A stretch of 5,181 nucleotides of DNA from CAZESH01 sp964514665 (GTDB taxonomy: Bacteria > Bacillota > Bacilli > Paenibacillales > KCTC-25726): positions 1-5,181 of the forward strand of contig CAZESH010000304.1 of the NCBI GenBank assembly GCA_964514665.1, written 5' to 3'. The first letter of the stretch is position 1. Each line of letters begins with the position of its first letter. Under the pieces are notes generated by a model. That model was not told where the DNA came from and ran no database searches. It saw only the letters and a program-made list of their open reading frames with translations. Made by a program: the position numbers and the translations under genes. Of this stretch, positions 5,015-5,181 are shown one piece after another.

Positions 5015-5181
5015 CTTTGTCGGGCAAAGGGGTATAATAAAACTATATGCACGGCACTGTTTATTTTTGCTTCGTTTGACCAGCATAGTTTGGTTCATAT
5101 CCACAAAGTTCGGAGAAGGATTTCTGTTCCCTAGTGAGTTTGCATTCCGTCGCCTAAGGGAGGGCCTGAGAGACCTAGAAC
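5015..5181 (+). other. Leader after the riboswitch terminator; no gene recognised
   Basis: No convincing protein start, tRNA or known riboswitch was recognised here on either strand. Visible elements are a small hairpin CTTTG/CAAAG (5015-5019 with 5025-5029), a lone TATAAT (5033-5038) lacking a matching -35, and a 10-codon ORF MHGTVYFCFV (5047-5079) with a poorly spaced purine stretch. TCCCT (5128-5132) can pair with AGGGA (5157-5161). GTTC and TAG (5126-5134) can pair with CTA and GAAC (5175-5181), leaving a CC bulge. AAGGGAGGG (5156-5164) resembles a ribosome binding site, but no ATG, GTG or TTG lies at a suitable distance. The sequence is probably the 5' untranslated leader of a gene beyond the right edge. 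Confidence 0.5.

Noticed and set aside
5033..5038. TATAAT after the riboswitch terminator as a second promoter
   Set aside because: The bases 17 upstream are only a T run with a C (2 of 6 to TTGACA) and there is no extended -10 TG.
5076..5103. TTGACC (5076-5081) with TATCCA (5098-5103) as a promoter
   Set aside because: The -10 matches only 3 of 6 positions, so it is not better than chance.
5163..5170. GGCCTGAG shared with the tsaC ribosome binding region (2480-2487)
   Set aside because: Eight bases in common is compatible with chance, and the right-hand copy is not followed by a start codon at the same distance.
5120..5181. TPP, guanidine-I, glycine, T-box or PyrR-type leader at the right end
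   Set aside because: Short resemblances such as CTGAGAG were compared with these motifs from memory, but none of their other conserved blocks is present.

Overview
The window looks like a chromosomal segment from an endospore-forming Firmicute of the Bacillales, most likely Paenibacillaceae (Paenibacillus, Cohnella or a relative). The evidence is a moderately GC-rich composition, strong purine-rich ribosome binding sites, a spoIIR gene, and a gene order that is a shortened form of the Bacillus subtilis prfA-to-glyA region. From memory, that region reads prfA, prmC, ywkF, spoIIR, ywlA, ywlB, ywlC/tsaC, ywlD/mntP, ywlE, ywlF/rpiB, ywlG, glyA. Here ywkF, ywlA and ywlB are absent. All genes are on the + strand.

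Layout: (1) bases 1-768 hold the 3' part of prfA (release factor RF1), which runs in from the left edge. It overlaps prmC (765-1640), the methyltransferase that modifies the GGQ glutamine of release factors, by an ATGA. (2) After an 81-bp gap carrying a good candidate sigma-F-type promoter comes spoIIR (1722-2411), the forespore-to-mother-cell signalling protein. (3) A sigma-A-like promoter at 2424-2453 precedes the tRNA t6A synthase gene tsaC/ywlC (2491-3555). (4) mntP (3619-4179), a manganese exporter, and ywlE (4262-4840), a protein-arginine phosphatase family member with an unusually long insertion, follow with gaps of about 60-80 bp. (5) The last 341 bp contain no convincing protein gene but do hold a complete regulatory leader: a near-consensus sigma-A promoter (4856-4884), a ZTP (pfl motif) riboswitch aptamer (about 4901-4971) and a Rho-independent terminator (4971-5014). 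About 167 further bases of leader follow with no recognised gene start before the window ends. The controlled gene lies beyond the right edge. One-carbon or purine metabolism (for example glyA, possibly with rpiB and ywlG) is the expected target.

The first five complete genes are conserved housekeeping or sporulation functions, so most of the window is ordinary. No mobile element, CRISPR array, rRNA or tRNA was seen, and I found no evidence of an undescribed multi-gene system. The points most worth a second look are the ZTP riboswitch with its marginal aptamer/terminator overlap, the unexplained leader after it, the insertion in YwlE, and the candidate sigma-F promoter.
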